Shown here in pieces: positions 27,915-37,042 of a stretch of DNA of 44,036 bases (position 1 is its first letter; every line of letters starts with the position of its first letter). Position numbers and translations under genes: made by a program. This DNA comes from Rubrivivax sp. (GTDB taxonomy: Bacteria > Pseudomonadota > Gammaproteobacteria > Burkholderiales > Burkholderiaceae_C). Under the pieces are notes generated by a model. The model saw only the letters and a program-made list of their open reading frames with translations, ran no database searches and was not told where the DNA came from. The DNA lies in assembly GCA_016788525.1 (NCBI GenBank), contig JAEUPD010000117.1, positions 1-44,036 on the forward strand, given 5' to 3'.

Positions 27915-29246
27915 TCACGGTTCGCAGAACACCGTGAGCACCCCGGTGTAGCCGTAGAGCTGGCGACGCGCGATCTCGCCAGCGGCGAAGAAGCCGACCA
28001 GCGGCACGTCGCCCAGCGCATGGCGCACGATCTGCAGCTCGGCCGAAGGCGCGCCGAAGTGCGCGCCCCCGCGGCCCGAGCAGCTGACATACACCGCGCC
28101 CAGCGCACCGCGGCTGTCGCCGGGGGGGGTGATGCCGCCACCGGCGGCGCCCGCGCCGGCCGCGGTGCGCGCGGCCGGATGCAGTGCCTCGGCGCGGCTT
28201 TCGATCTCGTCGCGCACCTCGGTGCACATGCGCACCAGGTCGCGCCGCGCCGCGGCGGCGTCGCGCTGGCAGAAGCTCAGGCGCATGCCCGGATGCACCT
28301 GCTCGGCCACCGCGATGCCTTGCCGCCCGGGATCGATGCCGATCAGGTGTCGCACGCGCACCTCGTCGCCAAAGCTGCCCGGGCGCGCCGCCGGGCCCTC
28401 GCCCTGCCGGGGCGGTGACAGGCCCACCAGCGTGCGCCGCAGTCGCGGCACGGCGTCGCGCAGCGCCCGCGGGTGCACGTTTTCGCCGCTGCCCTTGCGC
28501 ACCAGATGCAGGTCGGCCAGCAGCTGCGGCAGCGCCGGCTGCCCGTCCAGCGCCAGCACCACCGTACCGTCACTGGCGGTGATGCGGCGCGCAGGCCCGA
28601 GCGGCGCGCAGCCCTGCGTCACGCGCGAGACCAGCGGCACACCTTCGCCGAAGGCCACCCCGGACAAGCCGCCCTGCAGCACCGCGTCGGCCAGCTGGAC
28701 ATGCCGCTTGCGCGACGCCGACACGCCGCCGAACAGGTAGCCCGCTTCGGTGCGCCCGGCCAGCTCGGCCAGCAGTTCGGGCAGGTCGGGCGTGGCCGGG
28801 TCGGCATGCACCAGGGCCGCGGCCGGACGCAGCGTGCCCGCCGGCCCGGCCACGGTGCCAGCCACGTCACCCGGGCCGCCCGCCCCACGCAGACCGCGGG
28901 TGCCGCTGAACACCTGGAACTGCTCGCGCGGCAGCGTCATCAGCATCACCACCAGCGCCGGCTCGTCGAAGTACTCGACACCGCCAGCGCACACGCCGAC
29001 GCCCACCGTGCCGACGAAGCTCACCCCCGGCCAGCGCTGGCGCAGCGCGGCCAGCAGTGCATCGGCGGCCGGTGCGTAGGCATCGGTGAAGTACACGAGG
29101 CCCAGGGTCGGCGCGGCGGCGCACGGGCCGGCGGCCCCGCCCTCGTGGGCACGCGGCGCCGCCTGCGCGTCGAGCTGCGCGGCGACCAGCGCGAACGCGC
29201 CAGTCCACTCCGGGTGCGTGGCGTGTCCGACGACGTACGGGCTCAT
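27915..29246 (-). CDS. FIST-domain protein
   Basis: A 443-residue protein with FIST N- and C-terminal domains, a predicted small-ligand sensory module found in bacterial signalling proteins. ATG 29246 is used (MSPYVVGHATHPEW). FIST_N features are LGLVYFTDAYAPAADALL, RWPGVSFVGTVGVGVCAGG and a GYLFGGVSAS segment. FIST_C covers the later part with HLIGIDPGRQGIAVAEQV, GAVYVSCSGRG, and the closing VPLVGFFAAGEIA. No kinase, GGDEF or methyl-accepting domain is attached, so it must act through a partner or have an enzymatic role. It lies 44 bp after phaM and 67 bp before glcD on the same strand. Confidence 0.85.
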   Translation of the reverse strand: MSPYVVGHATHPEWTGAFALVAAQLDAQAAPRAHEGGAAGPCAAAPTLGLVYFTDAYAPAADALLAALRQRWPGVSFVGTVGVGVCAGGVEYFDEPALVVMLMTLPREQFQVFSGTRGLRGAGGPGDVAGTVAGPAGTLRPAAALVHADPATPDLPELLAELAGRTEAGYLFGGVSASRKRHVQLADAVLQGGLSGVAFGEGVPLVSRVTQGCAPLGPARRITASDGTVVLALDGQPALPQLLADLHLVRKGSGENVHPRALRDAVPRLRRTLVGLSPPRQGEGPAARPGSFGDEVRVRHLIGIDPGRQGIAVAEQVHPGMRLSFCQRDAAAARRDLVRMCTEVRDEIESRAEALHPAARTAAGAGAAGGGITPPGDSRGALGAVYVSCSGRGGAHFGAPSAELQIVRHALGDVPLVGFFAAGEIARRQLYGYTGVLTVFCEP

Positions 29247-29290
29247 GGTCCGCGGATCGTTGCGCCTGGGCCGGCTGCTTCGCGCCCAGC

Positions 29291-30097
29291 TCAGGCTTTG
29301 CGCCGGCGGGGCGCCGCCGGGTTGGCCGTGGTCCCCGCCGCCTTGGCGGCTTTCGCCGGCGGCATGGTCCGGGTCGCGGCGCGGGCTGCCGCTGACCCAC
29401 CGGCTGCGCCAGCTCCACCAGCTGCACGGGTGGCTTGGGCGGCGGTGGCCTGCGCCATGGAGCCGACGGCCTGGCCCGACATCGCCATGGCACGTTCGAT
29501 GCTGCTGCTGGCGGTCTCCAGGCCCTGCTTCACCGCCGCGCCGGCCAGGTGGCGGGCGACTTGCGCATTGCCGTCGCTCAGGGCCTGGGTGGCCAGCTCG
29601 GTGAACTGCTTGGTCAAGGCTCCCCACCACTGCAGCGGGTCCACCGCCGCGGCTGGTGCGGCTGTTGAATCGGTGGCCTTGGCCGCCTTGGCAGGCTTGG
29701 TCTTGGCGGCCTTCGCGTCGCCCGCGGCGCCCGCCGCTGGAGGCGGCGGTGTCTCCTTGGGCGAGGCAGCGCCCGAACGAGCCGGGCTGGCGGCCGGCTT
29801 GCCGGTCCACAGCGACTGCGTGAGGTCGGCCATCGGCAGGTTCATGCCTTTCAACGTGGCCAGCGTCATGCGCTGCACCTCGAGCGCCTGAATGGTGGTG
29901 CCGATCAGCTTGCCGTTCTGTTCGAGCCAGAACTGCACGGTGCGCAACTCGTCGATGCGGCGCTGCAGTTCCTCGGGGTCCAGCGTCGGCGCGATCCACT
30001 GGCCGATGCCGGGCATGGCCGTGCCGCCGGACTTCATCAGGCCTTGCAGGAAGTCGAAGCCCGGCACGAGCCGGGTGAAGTCGTTCGCGCTCGTCAT
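29291..30097 (-). CDS. phaM: PhaM-like polyhydroxyalkanoate granule protein
   Basis: A 268-residue protein resembling PhaM, which activates PHA synthase and links PHB granules to the nucleoid in Cupriavidus. The N-terminal part (MTSANDFTRLVPGFDFLQG, IAPTLDPEELQRRIDELR and VQFWLEQNGKLIGTTIQAL) matches that family. A lysine/alanine/proline-rich segment sits in the middle and another at the C-terminus (MPPAKAAKAAGTTANPAAPR), the kind of tail that binds DNA. Between them, a helical stretch with WWGALTKQFTELATQALSD resembles phasins. Granule association is a family inference. No PHA synthase or phasin gene is in the window. Confidence 0.82.
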   Translation of the reverse strand: MTSANDFTRLVPGFDFLQGLMKSGGTAMPGIGQWIAPTLDPEELQRRIDELRTVQFWLEQNGKLIGTTIQALEVQRMTLATLKGMNLPMADLTQSLWTGKPAASPARSGAASPKETPPPPAAGAAGDAKAAKTKPAKAAKATDSTAAPAAAVDPLQWWGALTKQFTELATQALSDGNAQVARHLAGAAVKQGLETASSSIERAMAMSGQAVGSMAQATAAQATRAAGGAGAAGGSAAARAATRTMPPAKAAKAAGTTANPAAPRRRKA

Positions 30098-30251
30098 CGG
30101 GCCTGAACTCCTCTTTCCTTGTGGGGCGCCGGCGGTGCCCCCGCCACTCGTTTGCCAGCCGCGCCCGCCGGGCCATTGTGCGGGCAGCGCGGCGCGAAGG
30201 CCATCTGTCGCACCGCCCCAGGCGCGCGGCCGGACCCGCGGACGGGCGGGT

Positions 30252-31616
30252 TCAGCGCGGCGACCGCGTGCTGGCCGCGGCTGGAGATGCCGTTGCGGCG
30301 GCCGTCGCCGTCGGCACGCCGGGCTCCTGCGGCATGTCGGCCGCCGCGGAACGGGCCGGGTCCGGCGCGAAGTTCACGCGCTCGACCTTGAAGCCGCGCT
30401 CGGCCAGCAGCCGCGGCAAAGCGGCCGGACCGGTCATGTGCAGGGCGCCGATGGCGGCGAACACCCGGCGGCCCTGGCCATGCAACCGGGTGATGCGGTC
30501 GGCCAGCGGCGCGTTGCGCTCGTCGTTCAGGCGCCTCAGGAACGCCCTTTCTTCGTCGGTGCCGGCGCACTCGCACCACTGCTCGTAGCGCTCGAGCGTG
30601 GCCAGGTCGCCCGATTCCCAGGCCCGCACGAGACGGTCCAGCACGCGGCGGCTGGTGAGGTTCTCGAGCTGGTCGAGGGCCTGCTCGATCACCGCCACGG
30701 CTTCGGCGGCATCGGCGGGCACCAGCACCTGCTTTTGCAGCTCGGCCGACTCCAGCGACACCACTTTCATGCGCCGGGACTTGGCGCGCTGCGCGAGCAG
30801 CATTTCCAGCGAGTGGTTGGGGTCCAGGCCGAGCCAGCGCGCGTCCAGCACAGTGAGCGTGGTGGCCTGCAGCACCGGGTGGAGCCCGGCCAGCGCCAGC
30901 AGCGGCAGACAGGCGCGCTGGGTGGCCACCAGCAGCCGCTGGTTCAGCGCCTCGGGCAGCCGCGGAGCGGGTGTCTTGTCGGTCAGCGCGGCCAGCAGGG
31001 CGGGGTCGGTGGGGTCGATCTCCAGGGCCAGCGTGTCGCTGGCGCGCAGCGCGGCGGCGGTGAGCGGCCCCAGCACCTGCCAGCCTGGCTTGCCCACGTG
31101 CACAGTGCCGAACAGGTGCGAGACACGGCCGCCCCTGGTCAGGCGCCAGAGCACGCCGCGGTCCTCACCTCGCGCGGGCAGCTGCATGTCCAGTGCCGGC
31201 GGGCAGGCGGGGGCCGGCGGCTTGGCGCCCGCGGATGCCGCGGAGGGCGCAGCGGGCGTGGCGGGCGTGGCCGGCGCCGAGGCCGGGGAAGGCACCGCCG
31301 GGGTCGCCGGGGAGCCCGCCGCGCTCGCAGGAAGCCCGGGGGCTGAAGCCGACGCGGGCGATGAGGTCGAGGCCGCCGAAGGGACAGATGCCGCCTCAGC
31401 AGGCGCCGAGGCAGCCCGCGCCGCTGGCTCGGCCGCTGCAGCCGATGCCGGCGCCGACGCCGGCGACGCTGGCGCGCTCGGGGATGGGGGTGCGGAGGCG
31501 GCGGCGGGCGCTGCCGCCGCGGGTTGCCCGGGATTGGCTTGCGCCTGAGCCCGAGCGCTGCCCAGGGCCAGCGCGCTGGCGGCGAGTACCGTGGCCAGCA
31601 GATGGCACGCGTTCAC
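30252..31616 (-). CDS. TraB/GumN-family protein with long Ala/Pro/Ser linker
   Basis: A 454-residue exported protein. GTG 31616 is chosen because it opens the signal peptide MNACHLLATVLAASALALG (cleavage near ARAQA); the open frame upstream overlaps the FAH gene. Residues 30-138 are almost only Ala, Pro and Ser with a few Glu/Thr. The TraB/GumN domain follows, with VSHLFGTVHVGKPGW (the GTxH motif, H173) and a second conserved histidine motif AAIGALHMTGPAALP near the end. Relatives in the Tiki/TraB group include metal-dependent proteases. The histidine motifs are intact here, but its substrate and activity are not known. Confidence 0.85.
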   Translation of the reverse strand: MNACHLLATVLAASALALGSARAQAQANPGQPAAAAPAAASAPPSPSAPASPASAPASAAAAEPAARAASAPAEAASVPSAASTSSPASASAPGLPASAAGSPATPAVPSPASAPATPATPAAPSAASAGAKPPAPACPPALDMQLPARGEDRGVLWRLTRGGRVSHLFGTVHVGKPGWQVLGPLTAAALRASDTLALEIDPTDPALLAALTDKTPAPRLPEALNQRLLVATQRACLPLLALAGLHPVLQATTLTVLDARWLGLDPNHSLEMLLAQRAKSRRMKVVSLESAELQKQVLVPADAAEAVAVIEQALDQLENLTSRRVLDRLVRAWESGDLATLERYEQWCECAGTDEERAFLRRLNDERNAPLADRITRLHGQGRRVFAAIGALHMTGPAALPRLLAERGFKVERVNFAPDPARSAAADMPQEPGVPTATAAATASPAAASTRSPR

Positions 31617-31692
31617 CAAAGCCTGGTCTCGCGCCCCGCCCTGCCAAGCGAGCGCTCGGCGGCCGCCGCCCAGGACACACGCAGGCAGCGGC

Positions 31693-32706
31693 TCAAGCAC
31701 CGCCTTCCCCAGCTGCGGCCGCAGCGCCCACGACGCGCACCCGCTGCTCGATGGCGCCGAACACCGACGCACCCAGACCGTCGACGACCTCGATGCGCAC
31801 CACGTCGCCATGGCGCAGCCAGCCGTGGGTGGCCTCGCCCCCGCGCAGCATCTCGAGCGCGCGGCGCTCGGCCAGGCAGGACACGCCCTGCGCCTCGTCG
31901 TCGTGACTGGCGGTGCCCGCACCGACGATCGCGCCGGCGCGCACGTTGCGCGTGCGCCCGAGATGCGCCAGCAACTGGCCGAAGTGGAAGTGCATGCCGG
32001 CAGCGGCCTCCACCTGCCCGAGGCAGGCGCCGTTGACGTGAGTGGTCACCACCAGGTGCACGCGCCCGCCGCGCCACGCCGGCCCCAGCTCGTCAGGCGT
32101 CACCGCCACTGGTGCAAAGGCCGTGGCCGGCTTGCTCTGCAGGAAGCCGAAGCCGCTGCCCACCTCGGCCGGCACGAGCGCGCGCAGGCTCCAATCGTTG
32201 GCCAGCAGCACGAGGCGCACACCCTCCAGCGCAGCATCGGGCGCCGTGCCCATCGGCAGGTCACCGGTCACCACGGCGAGCTCGGCCTCGAGGTCGATGC
32301 CGAAGGCCTCGTCGGCGAACACCGCGTCATCGCAAGGGCCCAGGAAGTCGTCGCTGCCGCCTTGGTACATCAGCGGCACTTCCAGCAGCGTGGCCGGCAC
32401 CTCGGCGCCGCGGGCGCGCAGCACCCGCCGCACGTGGCTGGGGTAGGCCGAGCCGTCGGCCCACTGGTAGGCACGCGGCAGCGGTGCCATGCAGGCGCGC
32501 GGGTCGAAGGCGAAGGCGTGGCGCGCCTTGCCGCCATTCAGCGTGGTGTACAGATCCTCCAGCTGCGGGCTGAGGAAGTTCCAGTCGTCCAGCACCTGCT
32601 GCAACCGGGTGGCAATGCCGGTGGCGAAGTGCGCGCCGGCCAGGTCGCGCGACACCACCGCGAGCTGACCGTCGCGCGAACCGTCCTTCAGGGTGGCCAG
32701 TTTCAT
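31693..32706 (-). CDS. Fumarylacetoacetate hydrolase-family protein
   Basis: A 337-residue enzyme of the FAH family, which hydrolyses carbon-carbon bonds in acylpyruvate-type compounds. ATG 32706 (MKLATLKDGSRDGQL) is preferred to an ATG 24 bases upstream. Core motifs are GIDLEAELAVVTGDLP (metal-binding Glu residues), LLANDWSLRALVPAEV, GFLQSKPATAFAPVAVTP and AGAIVGAGTASHDDEAQG near the C-terminus. The length agrees with bacterial fumarylacetoacetase-like proteins. No other tyrosine or homogentisate genes are nearby, so the substrate is uncertain. It heads the minus-strand run towards glcF and is divergent from the DUF3108 gene. Confidence 0.9.
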   Translation of the reverse strand: MKLATLKDGSRDGQLAVVSRDLAGAHFATGIATRLQQVLDDWNFLSPQLEDLYTTLNGGKARHAFAFDPRACMAPLPRAYQWADGSAYPSHVRRVLRARGAEVPATLLEVPLMYQGGSDDFLGPCDDAVFADEAFGIDLEAELAVVTGDLPMGTAPDAALEGVRLVLLANDWSLRALVPAEVGSGFGFLQSKPATAFAPVAVTPDELGPAWRGGRVHLVVTTHVNGACLGQVEAAAGMHFHFGQLLAHLGRTRNVRAGAIVGAGTASHDDEAQGVSCLAERRALEMLRGGEATHGWLRHGDVVRIEVVDGLGASVFGAIEQRVRVVGAAAAAGEGGA

Positions 32707-32755
32707 CTTCTTGTGGGGGAGGGGCTGCAACGGCGGCCGGTGGCACTATTGTGCG

Positions 32756-34066
32756 GTGAGCTCCTCGACCATTGCGGCTGGCCCGGCCGTGTCGCCGCTG
32801 GCGCCCTCCCCTCTTGGCGAAGGAGGCGCGAGCAGGCCGCCGGGCGGCTGCCGCCGCGGCCACCGCCGCGCATGGCTGCTCGCGCTTGCGGCCGCGCTGG
32901 CTGGCCACGCTGTCGGGATCGGGCTGTGGGACGCGTCGCCGGTGGCGGCGGGAGCTGCCGGCACGAAGAACCCGGCGTCGACGCGCTTGGCGCCAGCGAT
33001 GAGCGTGCGGGAGGTCGCCGGGCCCGCGGCGCCGGAACCCACGGCCAGGCCGCGCAGCGGCCCTGCGCTCCACGCCGACGCAGCATCGCCCACGCTGAAC
33101 GGCGGCCGCCGGCGCTCGCTGCCGGCACTGGCGCGCGAGGGCAATGTCGTGACGACGCCGCGCCCGGCCCTTGGGCCGCCGCCGATCTGGCGGGCAGCGC
33201 AAGCGAACGACCTCGCGCTCGAACGCCGGGAGGGTGCGCCCGAACGCACCTCGCCCGCTGACGGGTTGGCAGCGCAGGCGCCACCCTCGACAGCGCTGCC
33301 CACATACCGCACCGCGCCGCCACCGTCGATGGACCTCGACTACGAGGTGCTCCGCGGCGGCGTGCGCGGCAGCGCGCGGCTCGAATGGCGCACCAGCGGT
33401 GGCGGCGACGCGGCCGCGGGCCCATCCTTCGGGTCTGCGCGCCGGTACACGCTGGCGCTGCGCGGGCAGCCCGCCGTGCCCGAAGGCGAGCGCGGGCCGC
33501 TGGCCGCCTCTGAATCGTTCGTGCCAGCGGGCCGGTCGGCTACCCGGCCGACTCCCGCGCCGCACTGGACCAGCCAGGGCAGCTTCGATGCCGACGGCAT
33601 CGCGCCGGAACGGTTTGCCGTGGTTCGGCGGGGCAAGGAGCGCCACGCGGCCAACTTCCGCCGCGACACGGGGCAAGTCAGCTTCTCCGGCCCTTCCATC
33701 ACCTGGCCGTTGGCCGCCGGTGCGCAGGACCGCCTGAGCTGGATGGTGCAACTGGCGGCCGTCCTGCAGGCCGACCCGGCGCTTGCCGACGACCCGGCGG
33801 CCCGCATCTCGATGATGGTGATCGGTGCGCATGGCGACGCCGACATTTGGACCTTTGTCGCACAGGGCCGCGAAGCCTTTCCCGGCCCGGGCGGCGAAAT
33901 CGTCGATGCACGGCGATTCAGGCGCGAGGCTCGGCACGCCCACGACACCGACATCGAGGTCTGGGTGGCTCGCGAGCTGCACCACCTGCCCGTGCGGTTG
34001 CAGCTGGTGCGTCGGCAAGGCGGCGAGTCCACCGAATTCCGGTGGCGCGCGTTGCAGCCGCCGTGA
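32756..34066 (+). CDS. DUF3108-domain membrane-anchored protein
   Basis: A 436-residue protein. GTG 32756 is chosen because the open frame before it crosses the divergent FAH start. A membrane segment lies at about 37-57 (RAWLLALAAALAGHAVGIG). A long, low-complexity Pro/Ala/Arg stretch follows to about 185. The DUF3108 domain begins at PPPSMDLDYEVLRGGVRG and continues through FAVVRRGKERHAANFRRD, SISWP-like PSITWPLAAGAQDRLSW and AHDTDIEVWVARELHHLP; these are beta-rich segments typical of this family. Function is unknown; it is expected in the periplasm. The region between 57 and 185 is much longer than needed for a simple linker. Confidence 0.82.
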   Translation: MSSSTIAAGPAVSPLAPSPLGEGGASRPPGGCRRGHRRAWLLALAAALAGHAVGIGLWDASPVAAGAAGTKNPASTRLAPAMSVREVAGPAAPEPTARPRSGPALHADAASPTLNGGRRRSLPALAREGNVVTTPRPALGPPPIWRAAQANDLALERREGAPERTSPADGLAAQAPPSTALPTYRTAPPPSMDLDYEVLRGGVRGSARLEWRTSGGGDAAAGPSFGSARRYTLALRGQPAVPEGERGPLAASESFVPAGRSATRPTPAPHWTSQGSFDADGIAPERFAVVRRGKERHAANFRRDTGQVSFSGPSITWPLAAGAQDRLSWMVQLAAVLQADPALADDPAARISMMVIGAHGDADIWTFVAQGREAFPGPGGEIVDARRFRREARHAHDTDIEVWVARELHHLPVRLQLVRRQGGESTEFRWRALQPP

Positions 34067-34201
34067 CCTGCCCCCTTGCATCCGATCGACGCCCTGTCGA
34101 GCCCTCGGTGCCCTGGGGCTGTTCCATGGAGCCGACCCTTGAAAACCGACCGCTGCCACCCATCTGCAACCCATTCGCCCGATCAGGACCGTACCGAGGC
34201 C

Positions 34202-34462
34202 ATGGAACTGCTCTACCACTCCGACAGCTTTGTCGTCGTGCGCTTCGACGTGCCGGCCGAGCAGCCGGGTGCGCTCGGCCGCGGCGGCTACGAGATCGTG
34301 GACAAGTTCGCGCGCACGGAGATCTTCCTGGAGGGTCTGCTCGCCGAGAGCTTCAAGGCCGGCGTCGAGCAGCTGGCCGAACAGCAGCCCAGCGTCGAGG
34401 AGTTCGACGCCTACATCGCGCGCTTCAGCGCGCTGGCGCAGCAGCCGGTCGCGATGCATTGA
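34202..34462 (+). CDS. DUF3567-domain protein
   Basis: An 86-residue cytoplasmic protein of a family known mainly from Burkholderiales. ATG 34202 (MELLYHSDSFVVVRFDVP) is the standard start; the open frame upstream to 34076 is not used. The conserved core GRGGYEIVDKFARTEIFLEG and the segment AESFKAGVEQLAEQ are readily seen, and the protein ends in QPVAMH, as relatives do. No catalytic motif is visible, and its job is unknown. It sits between the DUF3108 gene and the double AAA+ ATPase gene on the same strand. Confidence 0.88.
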   Translation: MELLYHSDSFVVVRFDVPAEQPGALGRGGYEIVDKFARTEIFLEGLLAESFKAGVEQLAEQQPSVEEFDAYIARFSALAQQPVAMH

Positions 34463-34628
34463 GCGGGCCGCGGCACCGCCGCGCCTGAGGTCGGCGTGCG
34501 GGCTGAGCCGACGGCGGCCGGCCGGTGGCCAATCAGACACTTGTGCCCGCGCGCGGCCTGCGACAACATCGTCCGCACCGCACTTCCTTCATCAGTTCCC
34601 AGCCAACGGCAACGAGCGGAGGGCACGC

Positions 34629-36992
34629 ATGGCCCGAGCGAGCGCGCGCGCGAGCACCCCTGATCGGCAACTCCTGTCCCCGGGCCTGGCCGAGGCGCCC
34701 GTGATGGACCTGCGGGCGTCGCATTTCGTGCTGACGCTGGCGCTGCGCAGCAGCGGGCGCTTCAACCTGCGGCGCGACTGGAACAGCCTGCTGGCCATCG
34801 TCGGCCGGCACCTCGTGTGGACGGCCCCGGTGCTGGCGCGCGTGCGCGCCTACCTGCGCGAGCGCTGCAAGAGCAACGCCGCATGGCGCGGGCACGAGTC
34901 GCTTTCCGACGAGGCCTTTGTGGCCAGGTTCGGCCCCTGGCGCGGCCCTTACGAGGAGGGCACGTTGTTCTTCTACATCGACGAGTACATCAAGGACTCG
35001 CCGAAGGACCTGCTCACGGTGCTGGGCGCCAGCTGCGAGTGGATGGCCAGGCGGCTGAAGAAGGAGTCCACGCTGGTCGAGAAGAACATCGACGCCCTGG
35101 CCGGCCTCTTGCAGCTCAACCCTGCCGAGCGGGCGCTGCTGCTGTACGGCACGCTGGCGCGCTACCAGCGCGACCTGCGCGGCTTGCTGGTGGAGTTCAA
35201 GGTCAGCAATGCGCACGAGGCCTACGCCGCGCTGGCCGCGGTGGCCGGCGTCGAGGCCAGCGAGGTGGCCGAGGCGCTGCGTGCCGGCTCGCGGCTGGAA
35301 CGCATCGGCATGATCGAGAACCTGATCAGCGAACAGAACATCACCGACTTGGCCGACCTGATGAAGGTCAGCGAGCAGTTGCCGCCGGTGCTGATGCGCG
35401 AGTACCGCGCGCCGGGCGAACTGATGGCGGTGTTCACGCGGCCGGCGGTGAAGAGCGAGCTGACGCCGGCAGACTTCGCCTTCGTCGAAGAAGACGCGAG
35501 CGTGCTCACGGCACTGCTCAAGAACGCGGCGGCGCGCCGCGAGCCTGGCGTGAACGTGCTGCTGTACGGGCCGCCGGGCACCGGCAAGACCGAGTTGGCG
35601 CGTGTGTGCGCCGCCGCCGCCGGCCTGGAGCTGTACGAGGTGGAGTACGCCGACCGCGACGGCAACAGCCTCACCGGCCGCGACCGCTACCGCAGCCTGC
35701 AGATCAGCCAAGTGTTCCTGAAAGGCAGCGCCAACGTCGCGCTGCTGTTCGACGAAGTGGAAGACGTGTTCCCGCCGATCAGCAGCGAGGCGGCGCAACT
35801 GCTCGCGCGGCTGGACAGCTCCGACGCGCCGGCCTCGGGCAGCGTCAGCGGCAAGGCCTGGGTCAACCAGATCCTCGAGACCAACCCGGTGCCGGTGATC
35901 TGGGTCACCAACCGCATCGAGCAGATCGACCCGGCCTTCCGCCGGCGCTTCCAGTACCACCTGCTGCTGAAGAGCCCGCCGCCCGGCGCGCGCGAGGGTC
36001 TGGTGCGCCGCGCGCTGGCCGGCGCCGGGGTAAGCGAGGGCTTTGCCGAGAAGCTGGCCGAACGGCGCAGCCTGACGCCGGCGCAGATCCGCACCGCGGT
36101 GCGCTTCGCGCGGCTGGCGCAGGCCGACGGGGCGGCATCCGGCGCGGACGATGGTGCCGCGACCGAGGCCCTCATCCAGCGCCAGCTGGCCAATGCCGAC
36201 AAGGCGCTTGGCGGGCCCACGCGCGAGCGCGGCGCGAGGCCCGTGGTGACGAGCTACGACCTGACGCTGCTCAACGTCGAGACCCGCTTCGAGGTGCCCA
36301 AGGTCATCGAGGCGCTGTCCCGGCGCGGGCACGGCACGCTGTGCTTCCACGGCCTGCCCGGCACCGGCAAGACGGCGCTGGCCGAGCACATCGCGCACTC
36401 GCTCGGCCGGCCGCTGATGGTGCGCCAGGCCAGCGACATCGCCAGCAAGTACGTCGGCGAGACCGAGCAGAACATGGCCCGCATGTTCGAGGAGGCCGGC
36501 ACCGAGGGTGCGGTGCTGCTGCTGGACGAAGCCGACAGCTTCCTGCGCAGCCGCCGCATGGCCGAGCGCCACTACGAGGTCACCGAGGTCAACGAGATGC
36601 TGCAGGGCATGGAGCGCTTTTCCGGCATCTTCATCTGCACCACCAACCTGTTCGAGGACCTGGACGAGGCGGCGCTTCGCCGCTTCACGTTCAAGATGCG
36701 CTTCCGGCCGCTGCTGCCGGCGCAGCGCGAGCGCATGTTCGTCAACGAGGCGCTGGCCGGTGAGGCCGCGCGCCTCACCGACGAGCAGCGCACCCGCCTG
36801 GCCGGCCTGGACCTGCTGGTGCCCGGCGACTTCGCCGCGGTACGCCGACAGGTGGACATCCTCGGCACGCCGTTCGAACCCGACGAGTTCCTCAGCCAGC
36901 TCGAGAGCGAGCACCGCGTGAAGCCCGAGGTGCGCCAGCGCCGGGGCATCGGGTTCGCGGCGTCGGCGTCGGCCGCGTTCAAGGGGTCGTGA
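34629..36992 (+). CDS. Double AAA+ ATPase
   Basis: A 787-residue cytoplasmic ATPase with two AAA+ domains. ATG 34629 is preceded by GGAGGG; the open frame upstream, to 34230, runs through the DUF3567 gene in another frame. Residues 25-290 form an all-helical N-terminal region of unknown role. Domain 1 has Walker A GPPGTGKT (314-321), Walker B ALLFDEVED (371-379), sensor N428 and arginines at 438-440. Domain 2 has Walker A GLPGTGKT (575-582), Walker B VLLLDEAD (629-636), YVGETEQN, sensor N673 and R684-R685. Both sites look active. The second domain resembles Cdc48/FtsH-type modules, but no peptidase or known adaptor domain is attached. Its function is unknown; remodelling of a protein complex is an inference. 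Confidence 0.88.
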   Translation: MARASARASTPDRQLLSPGLAEAPVMDLRASHFVLTLALRSSGRFNLRRDWNSLLAIVGRHLVWTAPVLARVRAYLRERCKSNAAWRGHESLSDEAFVARFGPWRGPYEEGTLFFYIDEYIKDSPKDLLTVLGASCEWMARRLKKESTLVEKNIDALAGLLQLNPAERALLLYGTLARYQRDLRGLLVEFKVSNAHEAYAALAAVAGVEASEVAEALRAGSRLERIGMIENLISEQNITDLADLMKVSEQLPPVLMREYRAPGELMAVFTRPAVKSELTPADFAFVEEDASVLTALLKNAAARREPGVNVLLYGPPGTGKTELARVCAAAAGLELYEVEYADRDGNSLTGRDRYRSLQISQVFLKGSANVALLFDEVEDVFPPISSEAAQLLARLDSSDAPASGSVSGKAWVNQILETNPVPVIWVTNRIEQIDPAFRRRFQYHLLLKSPPPGAREGLVRRALAGAGVSEGFAEKLAERRSLTPAQIRTAVRFARLAQADGAASGADDGAATEALIQRQLANADKALGGPTRERGARPVVTSYDLTLLNVETRFEVPKVIEALSRRGHGTLCFHGLPGTGKTALAEHIAHSLGRPLMVRQASDIASKYVGETEQNMARMFEEAGTEGAVLLLDEADSFLRSRRMAERHYEVTEVNEMLQGMERFSGIFICTTNLFEDLDEAALRRFTFKMRFRPLLPAQRERMFVNEALAGEAARLTDEQRTRLAGLDLLVPGDFAAVRRQVDILGTPFEPDEFLSQLESEHRVKPEVRQRRGIGFAASASAAFKGS

Positions 36993-37042
36993 CGTGGTGC
37001 ACGCCGCCTCAACCGGCTCGTCGCCGCGCCGATATCGCGTCC

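Noticed and set aside
34463-34628. TTGTGC (34541) and CAACAT (34564) with 17-bp spacing as a promoter for the AAA+ ATPase gene
   Set aside because: Each hexamer matches the consensus at only about three positions, which is too weak to report as a site.
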